DNA from: Planctomycetales bacterium | Lineage (GTDB): Bacteria; Planctomycetota; Planctomycetia; Planctomycetales; Planctomycetaceae | DNA length: 64,000 nt | Direction of reading: 5' to 3' | Assembly (NCBI GenBank): GCA_026400835.1 | Contig: JAPLOA010000087.1 | Location: 62,001 to 126,000 of the forward strand | Shown here: positions 1-9,446 of the stretch, piece by piece | How the letters are laid out: each line of letters begins with the position of its first letter | Numbering within the stretch: position 1 is the stretch's first letter | Program-made: the position numbers and the translations under genes | Notes under the pieces: model-generated | Database searches by the model: none | What the model was told of the DNA's origin: nothing | Seen by the model: the letters and a program-made list of their open reading frames with translations, nothing else

Positions 1-323
1 GGTTCATCCATCACGCCCATCTTTGGTGTATTTCTTCTCGAATTGTTGCCGTCTGTGCAACATGTTGCATTCCAAAGACGCACCACAAATACGAGGAAAA
101 GAGGTGCCGCTGAACAGCGTGTCCCACGGCTAACTGGCGAGGCCCCGTTTGCATCAGTCCGTTCAGCGGGACAAATGGACTGACTGGAGTCGGGCTATTG
201 ACGAGTTCGTATTCGGGCACGAAGATACCAAGCCGAACACAGTCACTGATCGCCATCAGCGACTCAAACAGTCCTGCGGATAATCCCACTTTTCAATTGA
301 CGAAACAGAATTCAAGGTTGGCT
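1..323. other. left-edge stretch without a supported gene
   Basis: The only open frames are a minus-strand frame of about 92 codons and an upstream extension of the SDR gene. Neither has recognisable protein character or a ribosome binding site. It probably holds the promoter of the SDR gene. Confidence 0.5.
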
Positions 324-1112
324 ATGCACTACAAGTTTGAAGGCAAGAACGCGCTCGTGACGGGATCCTCCAAGGGCATCGGCAGCGGCGTCGCGCTCGA
401 ACTGGCGAAGGGTGGAGCCAACGTCACGATCAACTGCAGTTCAAGTGTCACGCAGGCCGAAGAAGTCGCCGAGCAAATTCGCCGTCTGGGCCGAAAGGCG
501 ATTGTTGTGGCTTGCGATGTCTCCGACCAGAAGGCAGTTGAAGACATGGTCCAGAAGACGGTTGACGCTTTTGGCAGTCTGGATCTATTCGTCTCCAATG
601 CCGTTTACAGCGATCGTCAGTTGATGGTGGAAGCAGACATGGCTGGCTTTCGACGAACAATCGACGTCAGCATGTGGGGCGCGTTTTTTGGCGTCCGTGC
701 GGCTTCACAGCAAATGCTGAAGCAGGGTAAAGGCGGAGCGATCACCGTGATCAGTTCACCTCACGCAATTATCCCGATCCCAACGGCCATGGCTTACAAC
801 ATGTCTAAAGCGGCCATCGATCACATGGCTCGCACTGCCGCCATCGAACTGGTGAAACATGGCATTCGTGTCAACGTGTTTCATCCCGGCTGGATTGATA
901 CTCCGGGCGAACGAAAATTCTTCACGGAAGAACAACTTCAGCAGGGTGCTGAAGGATTGCCTATGGGACGCATGGGCAGCAGCGAAGAGATGGCTCATGG
1001 CGTCTGCTTTACACTCAGCGACGAAGCGTCTTACATGACCGGCTCGACGTTGACAATGGACGGCGGAGTTGGCCTGCCATGGTGGTCAAAGCGAACCGAA
1101 GGCAAGCAATAG
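324..1112 (+). CDS. SDR family oxidoreductase (3-oxoacyl-ACP reductase/glucose dehydrogenase-like)
   Basis: This is a classical short-chain dehydrogenase of about 262 residues, probably a cytosolic NAD(P)H-dependent alcohol/ketone oxidoreductase. The glycine-rich cofactor motif TGSSKGIG lies near residues 13-20. The usual NAG motif appears as SNA, and the catalytic S...YNMSK (YxxxK) triad is present. The C-terminal MTGSTLTMDGG is typical of FabG-like enzymes. The open frame reaches back to 198, but the 42 extra residues are unlike the family, and the ATG at 324 follows an AAGG sequence at proper spacing. It stands alone, so the substrate cannot be assigned. Confidence 0.9.
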   Translation: MHYKFEGKNALVTGSSKGIGSGVALELAKGGANVTINCSSSVTQAEEVAEQIRRLGRKAIVVACDVSDQKAVEDMVQKTVDAFGSLDLFVSNAVYSDRQLMVEADMAGFRRTIDVSMWGAFFGVRAASQQMLKQGKGGAITVISSPHAIIPIPTAMAYNMSKAAIDHMARTAAIELVKHGIRVNVFHPGWIDTPGERKFFTEEQLQQGAEGLPMGRMGSSEEMAHGVCFTLSDEASYMTGSTLTMDGGVGLPWWSKRTEGKQ

Positions 1113-1478
1113 TTAATTCTTCGGGCCTCTGTCTGTCATCAGTGAATGTACGAAGGCGCGAACGCCCAACACAGTCACGCGCGAACAACTGACGCCGTAA
1201 GGCCAGAATTCTGAAACTCCGGACTCCAGCGAAGTGACTTTCTGCACGACCTGATCGCGGAGATGCGAACTGGTCCTTCCCGGTAAAGGAAGGACCAGTC
1301 GAGAATTCAGGTTGCCCAATTAGCCAAGGGGTCGGTCGTGATCCTAACCTCTCCGCACTGGCGGTGCAGAATCTGCACCTCAGCGAACGGCCTGCAAGGC
1401 GAAATCACAACTTCAGGCCTGCCATTGAACTCAGGCAAAAGGCAGCTTTTGTGAAATCGCCCCTGCTTGCGAAATCGC
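1113..1478. other. intergenic region between convergent genes
   Basis: This separates the SDR gene from the convergent polymerase gene. Apart from the strong hairpin at 1269-1299 I see no gene; the small open frames have no protein-like features. Confidence 0.5.
1269..1299. repeat. perfect 12-bp stem hairpin
   Basis: ACTGGTCCTTCC pairs perfectly with GGAAGGACCAGT across a 7-nt loop (CGGTAAA). There is no T-tract on either side, so it is not a standard intrinsic terminator. It could stabilise the 3' ends of the two convergent transcripts or be a small mobile palindrome. Confidence 0.6.
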
Positions 1479-2879
1479 CTAAGACTTGCGATGAGGCGCA
1501 TTCAGGACAGGCTTGAAATCTGACATCAGACTCGAACTGCTTTTCTGAATCAACAGAGCGCTGACGATTCCCAGTGTCCAGGCAATGGTGAAGAAGAAGT
1601 CATACACCTGAGACACGAGGTTGAGTGAAAGAATAGAGTACACGATCAGCAAACTCAGGAAAGCCGCCGGGAAAAGTCGATCAGGGCGCCTGCGGTGCAA
1701 CAACCAGCAGGAAAGCATGCCGGTGATGAGTAGAAGTACTAACAGAAACCCGCCCAACCAGCCCATACGCAGTACCATCAAAATATAAGCGTTGTCGACG
1801 AGTTTGAGTGCATCTCTGGTTTCCGCTGTCCCCTCCAGATAGGGTATCTTCAAGGGAAATTCCTTCGTAGCCTCAGAGCCATAGCCCACAATCCCTGCGT
1901 TCGTCATGGCTTTTGCATAGGCCAGCGGCAATAAGAGCCGTGCTCTGCTGGATGAGTAAACCATCGCCGTTCCGTCGACCTCAATAATTCGATGCCGTTC
2001 ACCTGACTGCCTGCCGAAGAAATCGGTAACCTCGTATGGCCAGATCAGGAAGACGGCAATGCTCGCAACAACGATCGTCATCACAGGCACTCGCAGCCAG
2101 CGAATGATGATCGCCAATAGAAAAACCCAACTTCCGAGGACAGTCATGATTGGCGTTTTCGATATTGTTGCCAGAAGCCCCAGCAGCATAATTGGCACGA
2201 CAAACATCACAAAACCTCGTGTCGCCGCAGATTCCCGTTTATCCAACAGACAAACAAGCCACGGTGAAAGCACGGCAAGGATCATTCCAAAATAGATCGG
2301 ATGCATTGCGGTCGCATAGGCTCGTTTCAAATTGAAGCGAGACATATTTCGCGGAGCGAGTTCTTCCGGGCGTTCCCCAAACACGAACTCAGCGACGTTC
2401 ACCCTCGTTATATTCTCTATCACGGCCAACACAGACAGAAATAACACGACTCCAGTTGCCCACTTCGCGGCCGTGATAAGGTCCTGTTGAGTTTTGATCG
2501 CATAACGACCGGCGACATAGGGCAAGGCCCATTCCCCGTAGGCTCGAAATGGCAGCGCCATCGAGAAGCCATTGTGCCACACGTCGGTCAGGATTTGAGA
2601 ACCGCAGAGCAAAGCAATGCATAAATCAAGAACTGTGAGAGGTGACCAAATCCGCCCGCGCGGATGAACGGCAAACGCCAGCATGGTCATGGCGGCAGTC
2701 GCAGTCCGCACACCAAAAGGGACATCGAACACCGTCACCTTCAGCCAAACAGGGAACGCCATGCTAAGCAGCAATGCCGGAGCCAGCGCTTCAGCCGGGC
2801 CGCGTCGCACGAACAGCACAATCCAGACGACGAAAATGATACCCAGACTGATAGCCCATCCGGTGATTCCAGGAAACAT
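1479..2879 (-). CDS. Wzy/WaaL-like O-antigen polymerase/ligase family membrane protein
   Basis: This 466-residue, very hydrophobic protein has about ten to twelve predicted membrane segments. A longer extracytoplasmic loop in the second half (around the DFFGRQSGERHRI stretch) is the usual layout of O-antigen polymerase/ligase (PF04932-like) proteins. The cytoplasmic membrane is its expected location, where it would join or transfer lipid-linked glycan repeats. It is the last gene of a minus-strand polysaccharide group and one of two such proteins here. A GAGGG sequence lies about 11 nt upstream of the ATG. Polymerase and ligase roles cannot be told apart from sequence. Confidence 0.75.
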   Translation of the reverse strand: MFPGITGWAISLGIIFVVWIVLFVRRGPAEALAPALLLSMAFPVWLKVTVFDVPFGVRTATAAMTMLAFAVHPRGRIWSPLTVLDLCIALLCGSQILTDVWHNGFSMALPFRAYGEWALPYVAGRYAIKTQQDLITAAKWATGVVLFLSVLAVIENITRVNVAEFVFGERPEELAPRNMSRFNLKRAYATAMHPIYFGMILAVLSPWLVCLLDKRESAATRGFVMFVVPIMLLGLLATISKTPIMTVLGSWVFLLAIIIRWLRVPVMTIVVASIAVFLIWPYEVTDFFGRQSGERHRIIEVDGTAMVYSSSRARLLLPLAYAKAMTNAGIVGYGSEATKEFPLKIPYLEGTAETRDALKLVDNAYILMVLRMGWLGGFLLVLLLITGMLSCWLLHRRRPDRLFPAAFLSLLIVYSILSLNLVSQVYDFFFTIAWTLGIVSALLIQKSSSSLMSDFKPVLNAPHRKS

Positions 2880-3417
2880 CTCTGAATCTTCCCTCTGCTG
2901 ATGAAGACCGTCCTGCTAACTCTCGGATTCTGAAAGTTACCATTGCGGGCGTCTCTATGCCAATACCTGATTCTGAACCCCGCCTCGCTCTGGGGCAATT
3001 CATTCCAACGGAATGTGAACGGTCGGCGAAAGATCTATTCTGTATACCTTCACCTCGGAGACCAATCAATGTTCCGAATGGACCACATCACAAAACTGCT
3101 TCGTCAAATCAGCCTCACCAGAGCAGGATATGGAACAAAATTGCTCGTTACATAAGGTGCACTGCAGGATACGCCAGAAACCGTCGGCAAAAAATGCTTA
3201 GTAATCCAACACCCTTGGAAGTTCTCTATTGCCAGTGAACGGTACCGTTCGCCGAGTGAAATGATTGGACTGAGTTCCACTTATGCGAATCATGGAGCAC
3301 GACGTGTTGGCGGGAAAACCTTCTTCCTGGTGTTGGAGGGGCTGGATCTTCGGGTTGCATCAGGACATCGAGTGCGCAAGAAGTCATGAACGGGAGTCTC
3401 TCTTGTTTTCCCATCCG
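2880..3417. other. 538-bp intergenic stretch in the polysaccharide locus
   Basis: It separates the polymerase-like gene from the upstream glycosyltransferase on the same strand. The small frames on both strands lack family character. A 14-bp palindrome (GAACGGTACCGTTC, near 3238-3251) is the only notable element. The gap suggests that the polymerase has its own promoter or that a gene was lost. Confidence 0.4.
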
Positions 3418-4638
3418 TCACACGGTCTTGACGCGACTCAGATTCCGCAGTTCCTGATCGAACGTCTCGAGCACTCGTTCGCGATGGTAGATTGCAGCGC
3501 GTGCCTTTGCATTGACACTGAATTCCTCACGCAACGTGGGTGATCTCAACATCTCGAGATTTTCCGCCAGCGCCTCAGGGTTCCCCGGGGCGACGACCAG
3601 ACCGAATCGACCTTCGATGACTTCATTGGCCAAAGGGCTTGAACGGTCACAGACAGCGAGTACCGGGGTCGCGGTAGCGAGTGCCGGCAAAAGTTTCGAA
3701 GGAAGGAAGTTTGCGCCAATTCCTGGCCGCTGCGTAATGAGACATGCGGTTGAGGACAGCAGCTTTGAAACATACGAGGGCTCATCGAGCACCGGCCCCA
3801 GCGCGATTCCTCGCTGCGAATCAAGCATGGCATTGAGGCGGTCCTTCTCCGCTCCACCTCCGCAGATTTCGATATTCCATCCGGAATCAACTCCGGATGA
3901 ATCTGCAAACTGCCCCAGGAAGTCCGGAAGTCCCTGCTTCACTCCCAGGTTTCCGGAATAAAACAACGTCGATGGAAGACGAGCAGGAGGCGACTGGTTT
4001 TGAGAGTTGATTTCATCCTGCAGGCTTTTGTGGATCCAGTTCGGAACCATCAGGGTCCGGCGACCAGTGCCAATCTCCTTACGAAGTTTGGTCAACATCA
4101 GCGGACTAATCGTGGTAATGGTCGAAGCAGACCGTAGAGCCCATCGCTGCACGCCGCGCAGGATCCACGCAACTCCCGGTACTCGCAGGATCCCCAACTC
4201 AAGAGCCGCGTCAACGGCAAAATCCTGCACGATAATCAGCCGAGGAATGCTTCGAAGAATATATTGAAATCTCTGCACGAGACACTGCGACAGCATTGGC
4301 AGTGCCGTCACAATTACATCCGGACGCCAGTCAGAAAACTTACCGGCACGCAGCAAAGCCCAAAAGAAGCTGAGATCGGAACGCATTCGTCCCAGCCCGG
4401 TTGGCTTGGCGGGAACGTACATCGCGACTCTGCGTACCGGGATCCCACCCACAACCTCTTCGCGAATGGGAACATCTAAGTCTTCGTCCCTCAAACGCCA
4501 TGAAGGATAGTACGAGAATGTCGTTGTGACACGCACGTCATGTCCGGCATCTCGCAGATAATAGGCCAGGTCGGTGAACAGCGAAGCTCCGGCAAGTTCG
4601 TCCGGAGAATACAGGTTACTAATCAGATGAATTCGCAT
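3418..4638 (-). CDS. GT4 family glycosyltransferase (WcaI/WbuB-like)
   Basis: This is a complete GT-B fold glycosyltransferase of 406 residues. The N-terminus MRIHLISNLYSPDELAGAS is the typical donor-face start of WcaI/WbuB-type exopolysaccharide transferases. The C-terminal half carries the nucleotide-sugar site (FYSGNLGVKQG..., then LPSKLLPALATATPVLAV...). It should act on the cytoplasmic face of the inner membrane, adding a sugar to an undecaprenyl-linked intermediate. Its neighbours are the polymerase-like genes and the WbaP-type priming enzyme. Donor and linkage cannot be deduced. No clear ribosome binding site precedes the ATG. Confidence 0.85.
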   Translation of the reverse strand: MRIHLISNLYSPDELAGASLFTDLAYYLRDAGHDVRVTTTFSYYPSWRLRDEDLDVPIREEVVGGIPVRRVAMYVPAKPTGLGRMRSDLSFFWALLRAGKFSDWRPDVIVTALPMLSQCLVQRFQYILRSIPRLIIVQDFAVDAALELGILRVPGVAWILRGVQRWALRSASTITTISPLMLTKLRKEIGTGRRTLMVPNWIHKSLQDEINSQNQSPPARLPSTLFYSGNLGVKQGLPDFLGQFADSSGVDSGWNIEICGGGAEKDRLNAMLDSQRGIALGPVLDEPSYVSKLLSSTACLITQRPGIGANFLPSKLLPALATATPVLAVCDRSSPLANEVIEGRFGLVVAPGNPEALAENLEMLRSPTLREEFSVNAKARAAIYHRERVLETFDQELRNLSRVKTV

Positions 4639-5116
4639 GGTTCACACTATGGGCCGAATAAAATATCTTCACACATTGTCATCTTGTCATCAGTCATGAC
4701 CGTAACGTGACAATCAACAACGCCGAGATGCCCCTACCGATCGCCGGGTCAACACATGCCAAAGAGGCGGTCGAAAAAAATGTCTGGAACTCTCCGGCGG
4801 TTCATGTTCGCCATGCTTCAGTGCCGCCTCCAAAGTTCCGAATACTTTTTCAACGTGATGTCAGCGATATCTTCCCAATGCTGCGGACACGGTGGATGGA
4901 TGATCTGATCCGGAGCACGACCACGTGGGAGACTAACGGCGAAACGAACAGCAGGAAGAACACTCCCGTGCAGATGTTCCACAATGTCACGATTTTCGAT
5001 CTGCAATTTAGTCGGACCAATGAAAACATCGCCGCTCTGGCAACGACCTATAACCCGGAGTCCCGATTCTGATTGCAGCAAATCGTATTACGGGGTACTC
5101 GTTGTCCCTGCTGAAA
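4639..5116. other. gap with no intact gene
   Basis: This 478-bp stretch between two same-strand polysaccharide genes contains only the probable glycosyltransferase remnant at 4818-5081. The plus-strand open frame over the same bases looks like its shadow. Confidence 0.5.
4818..5081 (-). pseudogene. probable C-terminal remnant of a GT4 glycosyltransferase
   Basis: A minus-strand frame of about 87 codons ends in HWEDIADITLKKYSELWRRH. This resembles the C-terminal helix of GT4 transferases (pattern W-x-x-I-A-x-x-T-L-x-x-Y-x-E-L). An upstream FIGP segment also fits the start of the GT4 donor domain. The frame is closed upstream by a stop at 5088-5090, the start would be TTG, and the catalytic middle (the E-x7-E region) is missing. 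I infer an internal deletion with loss of the N-terminal half. It lies between the polymerase-like and glycosyltransferase genes, where a second transferase would be expected. The similarity was judged by eye. Confidence 0.4.
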
Positions 5117-6397
5117 TCAAGCTTTTTCTAAAGACCGACCACCGCTGAGTTCACCGAAAGGAGAAGTCATTTCTTCATCGTCATCGTCCGCACGATGATA
5201 CGAATGCTCCATGCGACCAAAACGCATTTGCTGAGCTTCCTTGACCCCCCAGTACCCAACAAACAACCAAAGCCATCTTGCGTGTTCAAGCATCAGATTC
5301 ACCTGAACAATCAAAAGTGAAAAGAAGCCCACACTGGATATCACCCACACAACGGGGCTGGAAAATGAAATCCGAAGATGTCTGAAAGCCCTGTAAGCGC
5401 TGAACAGAACCGCGGCAATCAGACCGAACCCGACGATTCCGTATCTCAACAGGCACTCAAAGAAAATGTTGTGAGGATAATTGAAATCGTACTCTCGCAA
5501 CCCAGTCAGAATCCACGAATCAATGGATCGATAGTAATACAACTGCTTGTCAGTTCTTTCAACGATGGACAAGTCGACACTACCTCTGGAAATAAACTCA
5601 AATCGCTCCAGCATGAAGTCCATTTGACTTCTGGCATAGGAGTTGGTCATCACGACGCCCGCTAACACGACCAGAAGTGCTGTAAACAGCAGGCTGTATC
5701 GCAGACCATCCTCAAATGAACGCAGTCGGACCGCAATGCCAGCGGCAACAATGAGCAAGGAAAAAACTGCGGACCCGCGTGAACCCGTTGACAGAATCGC
5801 CAGCACACAGGCGCAGTAGGCGACGAGATGCAACGCCCGAAAGGCTAAACGCTGTTCGGTCAGCATAAACGCAGCCGACACACACGCCATAACTCCGAAC
5901 GTATACCCAACCCCGACAGGGGTGAGCATTTCAGAGTCACCAACGAATCGAACGCCCGCAACCGCAGCACCAGCAGACCTCAACCAAATACCTGCGACCA
6001 CAATCGAGAACCCTGCCGTCAGGACGTGGGCAAGCCCCGGAAACTCTCGCAAATCGTCCATGGATTCATACCCATAAACGATACCTGCTGCACAAATTGC
6101 GTAGCAGATATAGCGATGCATCATCATCCTGAATTCAAGCGGCTCAGCAAGATTCAGCAGGTTCAGGAGTTCGATGGTACCGACGAGTGACAGATAGACA
6201 GCCACAGAGCGCCAGTGAAAACCTGAGGAAAACAACCGAATCGCGGCAGGAAACAGCAGAAGAAACAGCCCAAGCGCCAGCCACACCGGCCAAATTCTCT
6301 GATCAAGAATCGGCTTCATCGCGTACGACGAGGCTGTCATCACAATCCCAAACACGACCACACCGGCAGATAAGTCAGCACTCCGATGAGCATCCAT
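5117..6397 (-). CDS. second Wzy/WaaL-like O-antigen polymerase/ligase membrane protein
   Basis: This is a polytopic membrane protein of about 426 residues with roughly ten hydrophobic segments. The LSTGSRGS motif near the middle is the hallmark of O-antigen ligase/polymerase proteins. It is followed by a long periplasmic loop containing YRSIDSWILTG and NYPHNIFFE; the latter matches the conserved H-N segment of the family. The frame opens at a GTG (6406), but GAGGTG sits at correct spacing before the ATG at 6397, so I place the start there. The charged, acidic C-terminal tail is probably cytoplasmic. It differs in sequence from the other polymerase-like protein of the locus. Confidence 0.8.
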   Translation of the reverse strand: MDAHRSADLSAGVVVFGIVMTASSYAMKPILDQRIWPVWLALGLFLLLFPAAIRLFSSGFHWRSVAVYLSLVGTIELLNLLNLAEPLEFRMMMHRYICYAICAAGIVYGYESMDDLREFPGLAHVLTAGFSIVVAGIWLRSAGAAVAGVRFVGDSEMLTPVGVGYTFGVMACVSAAFMLTEQRLAFRALHLVAYCACVLAILSTGSRGSAVFSLLIVAAGIAVRLRSFEDGLRYSLLFTALLVVLAGVVMTNSYARSQMDFMLERFEFISRGSVDLSIVERTDKQLYYYRSIDSWILTGLREYDFNYPHNIFFECLLRYGIVGFGLIAAVLFSAYRAFRHLRISFSSPVVWVISSVGFFSLLIVQVNLMLEHARWLWLFVGYWGVKEAQQMRFGRMEHSYHRADDDDEEMTSPFGELSGGRSLEKA

Positions 6398-7257
6398 GTT
6401 TTCCACCTCTGGCCGTAAAAATCAGCAATCGTCTACTTATCTTCGGAAGAACCCAACCAACTCTTCTCTTTTTTCCGCCTCACGCTCCGCAAACCTAACG
6501 GAAAGCTGATGCTGGAAACTTGCTTGTCTCACCGAAACAACACTTCCAAATTCAAATAGTCGATACTCTTGCCTGTGAATCTCGGCGATGCCCCTCGCCT
6601 GAGGAAGAATGCGTAATCCGGGCAACCCTGGTATTGCTTGACGAATGATAATTTCTGTTGCCGCAGTTTCAAACTCTGTCCTCGATCTCCTGATGGCCTC
6701 GTCGTTCAAATTTTTGGTGGCAGTCTGCCACGACCTGAAAGCTGGTTGGTCTGGGGCAGCCCGGGACGAAAGCCTGAACACAAGTTGCCGACGAGAAACC
6801 GAATACCACACTATATCTTTGGCCGGCACCAGAAACGGAGACCGGGCAACAAATCAGGAGGCTAGCTCTGATCAGCAGTTTCGCCTGATCGACCACGCCG
6901 TTGATCACCTCTGGGCAGGTACTGAGAACCAGAATTCGACAGACTACTTCCGCGTTAACTGCCAGTCAGTGTCTTCATTGTACCGGAGGGAAGCTTGAAG
7001 GATGTGCCAGAATGCGGAGAGCTACGATTGGCTGTGCTTTCCCTCGCCGAACTTCGGTGCCTCCACACAGAAACCGATGAAGTTCTGGTCCGGCTCAATC
7101 TGACGATTTCGTTGGACTCGCACCAGACAGCAATGATCGGCACCACGACTTCTGGTGCACAGAGAACCTTGCCCTGTAATCACATGACGGGAGTGTACCC
7201 CCTTCGGCCAGCTTGCTTTCACGTAACGGAAAGTAAATCCGCCCCGGCATGAAAGGC
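6398..7257. other. 860-bp stretch without a recognisable gene
   Basis: This lies between the second polymerase-like gene and the priming transferase, both on the minus strand. Several overlapping frames of 60-130 codons occur on both strands, the longest being minus 6437-6829. None has a family signature, a consistent frame or a ribosome binding site. Such fragments inside a polysaccharide locus fit a decayed gene, perhaps another transferase, but I cannot name it. Confidence 0.4.
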
Positions 7258-8889
7258 TTAGTAGCTGCCTTCGCGAAACAGTACTGTGCGGATTGTTCTC
7301 AGCAAGATGAAGTAATCCAGCCAAAGTGACCAGTTACGCACATAATAGCAGTCCAACCGGACACGATCTTCATAGCTCGTGTTGTTTCGTCCCGAAACCT
7401 GCCAAATCCCCGTCAGCCCCGGACGAACTCTGAGATAGAGCGGATAGTGGTCATGAAATTTTTCAATTTCAATATCCGTGTAGATCGGCCGCGGACCAAC
7501 AAGGCTCATTTCTCCGATGAGCACGTTCAATAGTTGAGGAAGTTCGTCCAGACTTGTGCGACGGAGGAAATTTCCGATTCCAGGGATCACTCGAGGATCG
7601 TTCTTCAACTTCAAGTCGCGTTTCCATTCTGCCAGAGCCGCCGGATTCGAATCCAGATACTCCTGCAGTTTTGCCTCTGCATTGACCATCATTGTCCGAA
7701 TCTTGAATGCTCCAAATCGAGCACCATTACGGCCAATACGACCATAATGCCTAAAGAATATCGGACCGGGGGATGTCAATTTGATCCAGGCAGCAATCAC
7801 AATCAACATTGGAGAGCATGCGATCAGGATTGCGGCCGACAGCACGATGTCAGAAAGCCTCTTAACAGCCTTCTGCAGCGGACACAACAGTCGGTCTCTG
7901 ATATGAACACCAGTCAGTCCCGCAACATCGAATGACTCAACCCACAGAGAGGGAGTCTGCATGTTTGTCGACAGGACGACCAAGTTTGGAATCAAACTTC
8001 CCTGCCACAGGATTTCCTGAATTTTCGCTTCGCTCTTGTCAGAAACTGCGGCAATGACCCAGTGACAGCGATTACGGCGACAAATCTCAACGAGGTCTGA
8101 CGTATTCCCGAGGAACTCAATGGGAACAGCTTCATCAGAAATCCAATACTCCCCGGGATTGTCGTCAACCATACCGACGGGCTTCAGTCCTCGCTGAGGC
8201 ATACGGTCAAGGAATTCATAAACCAACTTACCCTGTCGACCATTGCCGACAATGATCACTTTCTCGCCCCACCAGCGACTCCGTGCGCAGGCTCTGCGAG
8301 CGGCAAAACGGAGGCATGGTCCAGCAATGAGAATAAGCGGAAATGCCACGAAAATCGTGACCACTTCATTAGTTGTGACCAATCCTACCAGACCGTTTAA
8401 GGCCACCAGAACAAGGAAGGATCCACTGATCGAGGAAATCTGATCTCTCAGCTCGCAAACGGGATTGATCCCCGACGCCGGGAAAAGCCCCAGGAAACTT
8501 CCCAGCATAAAGTGGCACAGACAAAGAGCAGCCAGGTTATTCCATAGCCCCGGATAGAAAACAGGAGCGTCCAAAAGCCAGTTCGCGGCTGAGGTCCCGA
8601 GCAAGTAACAAAGAACGAGAGCAACGAAATCACCAAACACGAGCGGCAAAGAGGTCAGAAAGACCTGACGGTACCTGAGAAATCCTGCAGCCTTAAACCG
8701 ACCAGTCACCTCAGAGGCAACATCCAACCGCCGATCTGGAGTGTTTCCGGGGACCACGGTCTTCAACGTCGAAATCGCCTGAGTGCAGATCAGAGGTTGA
8801 ATCAAATGAGACGGGGTACTCACTGAAATGCTCCTAACGTCGGTAACCAGCTGGCAGGACTGAGCATTCAAACTGAGCCGCTGCAGCAT
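7258..8889 (-). CDS. polyprenyl-phosphate sugar-1-phosphate transferase (WbaP/WcaJ-type priming enzyme)
   Basis: This 543-residue protein has the architecture of exopolysaccharide polyprenyl glycosylphosphotransferases. The N-terminal half holds several membrane segments. A Rossmann-like middle domain follows (VIIVGNGRQGKLVYEFL, near the centre), then one further hydrophobic segment. The C-terminal bacterial sugar transferase domain starts at KRLSDIVLSA and contains FKIRTM, RRTSLDELPQLLNVL, MSLVGPRP and RPGLTGIWQVSGR. It should start repeat-unit synthesis by moving a hexose-1-phosphate from UDP-sugar to undecaprenyl phosphate. The gene diverges from the export lipoproteins. Galactose or glucose cannot be decided. 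Confidence 0.9.
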   Translation of the reverse strand: MLQRLSLNAQSCQLVTDVRSISVSTPSHLIQPLICTQAISTLKTVVPGNTPDRRLDVASEVTGRFKAAGFLRYRQVFLTSLPLVFGDFVALVLCYLLGTSAANWLLDAPVFYPGLWNNLAALCLCHFMLGSFLGLFPASGINPVCELRDQISSISGSFLVLVALNGLVGLVTTNEVVTIFVAFPLILIAGPCLRFAARRACARSRWWGEKVIIVGNGRQGKLVYEFLDRMPQRGLKPVGMVDDNPGEYWISDEAVPIEFLGNTSDLVEICRRNRCHWVIAAVSDKSEAKIQEILWQGSLIPNLVVLSTNMQTPSLWVESFDVAGLTGVHIRDRLLCPLQKAVKRLSDIVLSAAILIACSPMLIVIAAWIKLTSPGPIFFRHYGRIGRNGARFGAFKIRTMMVNAEAKLQEYLDSNPAALAEWKRDLKLKNDPRVIPGIGNFLRRTSLDELPQLLNVLIGEMSLVGPRPIYTDIEIEKFHDHYPLYLRVRPGLTGIWQVSGRNNTSYEDRVRLDCYYVRNWSLWLDYFILLRTIRTVLFREGSY

Positions 8890-9446
8890 GGACGAAGATA
8901 TACCTGCCCAAAGACCAAAGAAAAAGAAATTTCCGTCATCCGCGGTGATGCAACAAAAAAGTCTCAGAAGTCATTTCCAGGGCAATCAAACAAGTTATTG
9001 GCAAGATCCGTCGTCTAAAGTGTAAGAATCGCCAAAAGAATGCACGCCCGTACACACAAAAAATTGCACCTGACTGTTCAGAGTATGAGTTCGGCATTCT
9101 GATCGGGTCAAATCGGTTCTGCCGCATTCACGAAGGTGAGACCTGACAACATTAGTCAGAAACCGTGCCATAAATTGCCCAGCCTGAGCAGTCGTAGGCA
9201 ATGGGAGAGCCGTTAACCACGGATGGGATCGAAGAAAGTGGTAGATGTCAAGACTGCACGAGTCAGCATGGGGTAAATAGAACTAACAGGGGTCATGAAG
9301 AATCTGGGAAACAAGGGGCGATTATTCTTTCTGTTTCGCTTAGCACTAGCGGAAACTCCCCAACGCTTTTGAATTAATTGATACAGACGGAATCAGAGGC
9401 CCGATCAAAAGCCTCGGTTGTCCACAGAGAAACAGGAGTCTCTTCC
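8890..9446. other. divergent promoter region of the polysaccharide locus
   Basis: This 557-bp AT-richer spacer lies between the minus-strand priming transferase and the plus-strand lipoprotein gene. It must hold two outward promoters. I saw no convincing sigma-54 site or long palindrome and no gene. Confidence 0.45.

Noticed and set aside
11-289. Minus-strand frame of 92 codons at the left edge
   Set aside because: Lacks family similarity and a ribosome binding site; overlaps the probable SDR promoter.
4707-5072. Plus-strand frame of 121 codons
   Set aside because: The minus strand over the same bases gives better protein similarity (GT4 C-terminus), so this is likely its shadow.
6437-6829. 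Minus-strand frame of 130 codons
   Set aside because: No family signature, no ribosome binding site, and overlapping frames of similar length exist; kept only as part of an unassigned stretch.
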